NCBI RefSeq assembly: GCF_000379685.1
Contig: NZ_KB903254.1
Location: 62,001-126,000 of the forward strand
Origin: Catelliglobosispora koreensis DSM 44566
GTDB lineage: Bacteria; Actinomycetota; Actinomycetes; Mycobacteriales; Micromonosporaceae
Direction of reading: 5' to 3'
DNA length: 64,000 bases
Shown here: positions 62,945 to 64,000 of the stretch, piece by piece
Numbering within the stretch: the first letter of the stretch is position 1
Layout: every line of letters begins with the position of its first letter
The notes under the pieces: model-generated
Databases searched by the model: none
Told to the model about the DNA's origin: nothing
The model's input: the letters and a program-made list of their open reading frames with translations, nothing else
Made by a program: the position numbers and the translations under genes

Positions 62945-63120
62945 CGCCTTTCGGACGGGCCTCAGCACAGATCCCGGGCGTGCCCGGGCTCCATCCCGCA
63001 GACCACGACGGGAACAGGGAGCAGGCTTGACCAGGTGGCTATCGGGCTTGCCGCTATCGAATAGCGGCCTACCGTTGCGGGTCAGCGCCGGACTTGGACC
63101 GGCTTCCCCACGTGGGCAAG
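62945..63120 (-). promoter_or_regulatory. Cobalamin riboswitch
   Basis: On the minus strand upstream of the gene at 62935: GGGGAAGCCGGTCCAAGTCC, then GGCGCTGACCCGCAACGGTA, matching the GGGAA-CCGGT-AA-TCCGG-GCTGACCCGCAACxGT core of cobalamin riboswitches. A stem-loop (GCCGCTATTCGATAGCGGC) follows, then GATAGCCACCTGGTC (a divergent B12 box) and CCCGGGCACGCCCGGG near the gene. It should switch the operon off when B12 is plentiful. Exact ends are approximate; the 5' part overlaps the end of the PAP2 gene. Confidence 0.82.
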
Positions 63121-63749
63121 CTATGGAGTTGTCGCCGCACAGTCTTGGCGCGGTAACCCACTGCTGTCAACTCGATCGGGTGTGACCTGCACACCACTGA
63201 CACGACCGCGATGGCCAGCAACAGCCCGCCAATCACGTCCGTCGCCCAGTGCACACCGACCGCCACCCGCGTCGTGCCAACGATGGCTGGCCAGGCAATC
63301 AACGCCAGCAAGACAGATCTACGACTCTCGATGGCAAGCAACGCGATCACGGCGGCGGCGGTGGCGGAATAGGCGGTGTGACCGGACGGATATGAGTAGC
63401 CGAACGCGGCCATCAGCCCACCCTCTGGCCGCTCACGTTCCAGTTGCCAGACCACGGCCCAGCGAAACAGCGCCACCGCAAGGAAAGTGCCCGCGACGAA
63501 CCGCGCGGCCTCCCACTCCCGCCAGCGCATTAAGACCACCACCAGGCTGATCGCCAAGAGCAAAATCACGACCGGGTCTCCCGCGTACGTGATGAATTCG
63601 GCCACGGATAGGTCAGGAATCTGAGCGTGCAGCCAGGCGTCGAGCCCTAACGTCGACTCACGCCACACGGCGAGGGTCAGCAGGAGCCACAGCGCGCCCG
63701 CGGTGATGGCGGGCCAGCTGGCGGCGTGGCGGTGAACGTTTAGGGGCAT
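63069..63749 (-). CDS. PAP2-family membrane phosphatase
   Basis: 226 aa with about six helices. Phosphatase motifs: ERERPEGG in place of KxxxxxxRP (motif 1), YPSGHTAYSA (motif 2) and TRVAVGVHWATDVIGG (motif 3, catalytic His). It dephosphorylates a lipid phosphate such as undecaprenyl diphosphate or phosphatidic acid. The last 16 codons overlap the cobalamin riboswitch of the next operon on the same strand. Start ATG 63749. Confidence 0.85.
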   Translation of the reverse strand: MPLNVHRHAASWPAITAGALWLLLTLAVWRESTLGLDAWLHAQIPDLSVAEFITYAGDPVVILLLAISLVVVLMRWREWEAARFVAGTFLAVALFRWAVVWQLERERPEGGLMAAFGYSYPSGHTAYSATAAAVIALLAIESRRSVLLALIAWPAIVGTTRVAVGVHWATDVIGGLLLAIAVVSVVCRSHPIELTAVGYRAKTVRRQLHSLPTWGSRSKSGADPQR

Positions 63750-63769
63750 ATGTCCTTTATAGATCGTTC

Positions 63770-64000
63770 ATGAAACTTTGCAAGACCATCGTGGCTGTGC
63801 TCGTCACCCTGGCCATTCTGCCCGCGACTGCGGCCGTCGCCAATCCCGCGGACTCAGCCGGGCAGCGTGCCCCTGAGCGGATCGTCGCCGCGATCGAAGA
63901 CTGGGACTGCGCTGGCGGGTCGCCCATCGTGCTCACCCACGGCACCGGCGGCAACGCGCAGACCTGGGCACCTCTCGTGCCGTTCCTGCGTCAAGCGGGC
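63770..64000 (+). CDS. Secreted alpha/beta-hydrolase (lipase-like), partial
   Basis: First 77 codons of a gene cut by the window edge. Signal peptide (KTIVAVLVTLAILPATAAV), then SPIVLTHGTGGNAQTWAPLV, the HGTGG oxyanion segment of lipases and esterases of the alpha/beta-hydrolase fold. The catalytic Ser lies outside the window. Divergent from the PAP2 gene with 20 bp between starts. Confidence 0.82.
   Translation, partial: MKLCKTIVAVLVTLAILPATAAVANPADSAGQRAPERIVAAIEDWDCAGGSPIVLTHGTGGNAQTWAPLVPFLRQAG

Overview
The window is high-GC DNA with dense same-strand operons, ATGA/GTGA start-stop overlaps and many GTG starts. The gene content is actinobacterial: a response regulator, sensor kinase and GerMN-lipoprotein operon ordered like mtrA-mtrB-lpqB, a SigD-like sigma factor with its anti-sigma protein, an LCP cell-wall ligase and pSAM2-type tyrosine recombinases. 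I infer an Actinomycetota chromosome but cannot name the genus.

1-20.6 kb is chromosomal. A two-component system on the minus strand (1-2421) diverges from a block on the plus strand made of two ADP-ribosylglycohydrolase-like genes, two STAS genes and one GT20 (trehalose-phosphate-synthase-like) gene. The enzyme-like members lack key active-site residues, so the block looks like a signalling module built from retired enzymes. The same 18-bp direct-repeat box lies upstream of both the regulator gene and the first STAS gene. Then come a divergent sugar epimerase; a seven-gene operon (GT2, DUF2064, methyltransferase, MTA phosphorylase, polytopic glycosyltransferase, molybdopterin oxidoreductase, membrane protein); an M20 amidohydrolase; a LamG-like secreted protein; DoxX; the sigma/anti-sigma pair; and a secreted subtilase.

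20.6-52.4 kb is a tandem array of four tRNA-Pro-integrated elements. The 3' part of tRNA-Pro(GGG) is repeated at 20629, 26344, 36878 and 41299, and the intact tRNA is at 52331-52404. Each element starts with a shared left-end repeat and ends with a shared right end that includes a hairpin which would terminate the tRNA transcript. Integrases are intact in elements B and D, frameshifted in A and deleted in C. A second integrase type survives as relics at 21.8 kb and 46 kb. The cargo is defence-like: a nucleotidyltransferase-fold pair and a HEAT-SUKH protein (A); an unassigned reverse transcriptase, a TM-SAVED protein, a PIN protein, an Abi-C-like pair and a TIR protein (B); an Mrr-like nuclease opposite an HTH-coiled-coil-GHKL-zinc protein resembling MORC ATPases (C); and AlbA-like, Shedu-like, HNH, DUF6602-like and PHP-SMC-like proteins (D). 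An IS3-family element splits the left end of B.

52.4-64 kb is chromosomal again: a GH12-Fn3-CBM2 endoglucanase, GNAT, membrane protein, isochorismatase fold, LCP ligase, HtrA-like protease, threonine synthase, thioesterase and a repeat-rich non-coding stretch. Next is a two-gene operon under a cobalamin riboswitch that encodes an LPVTG-anchored alpha/alpha-barrel protein and a DUF4430 protein. These are the two halves of vertebrate intrinsic factor/transcobalamin as separate proteins, so I read the operon as a surface B12-capture system. A PAP2 phosphatase and the start of a secreted alpha/beta hydrolase close the window.
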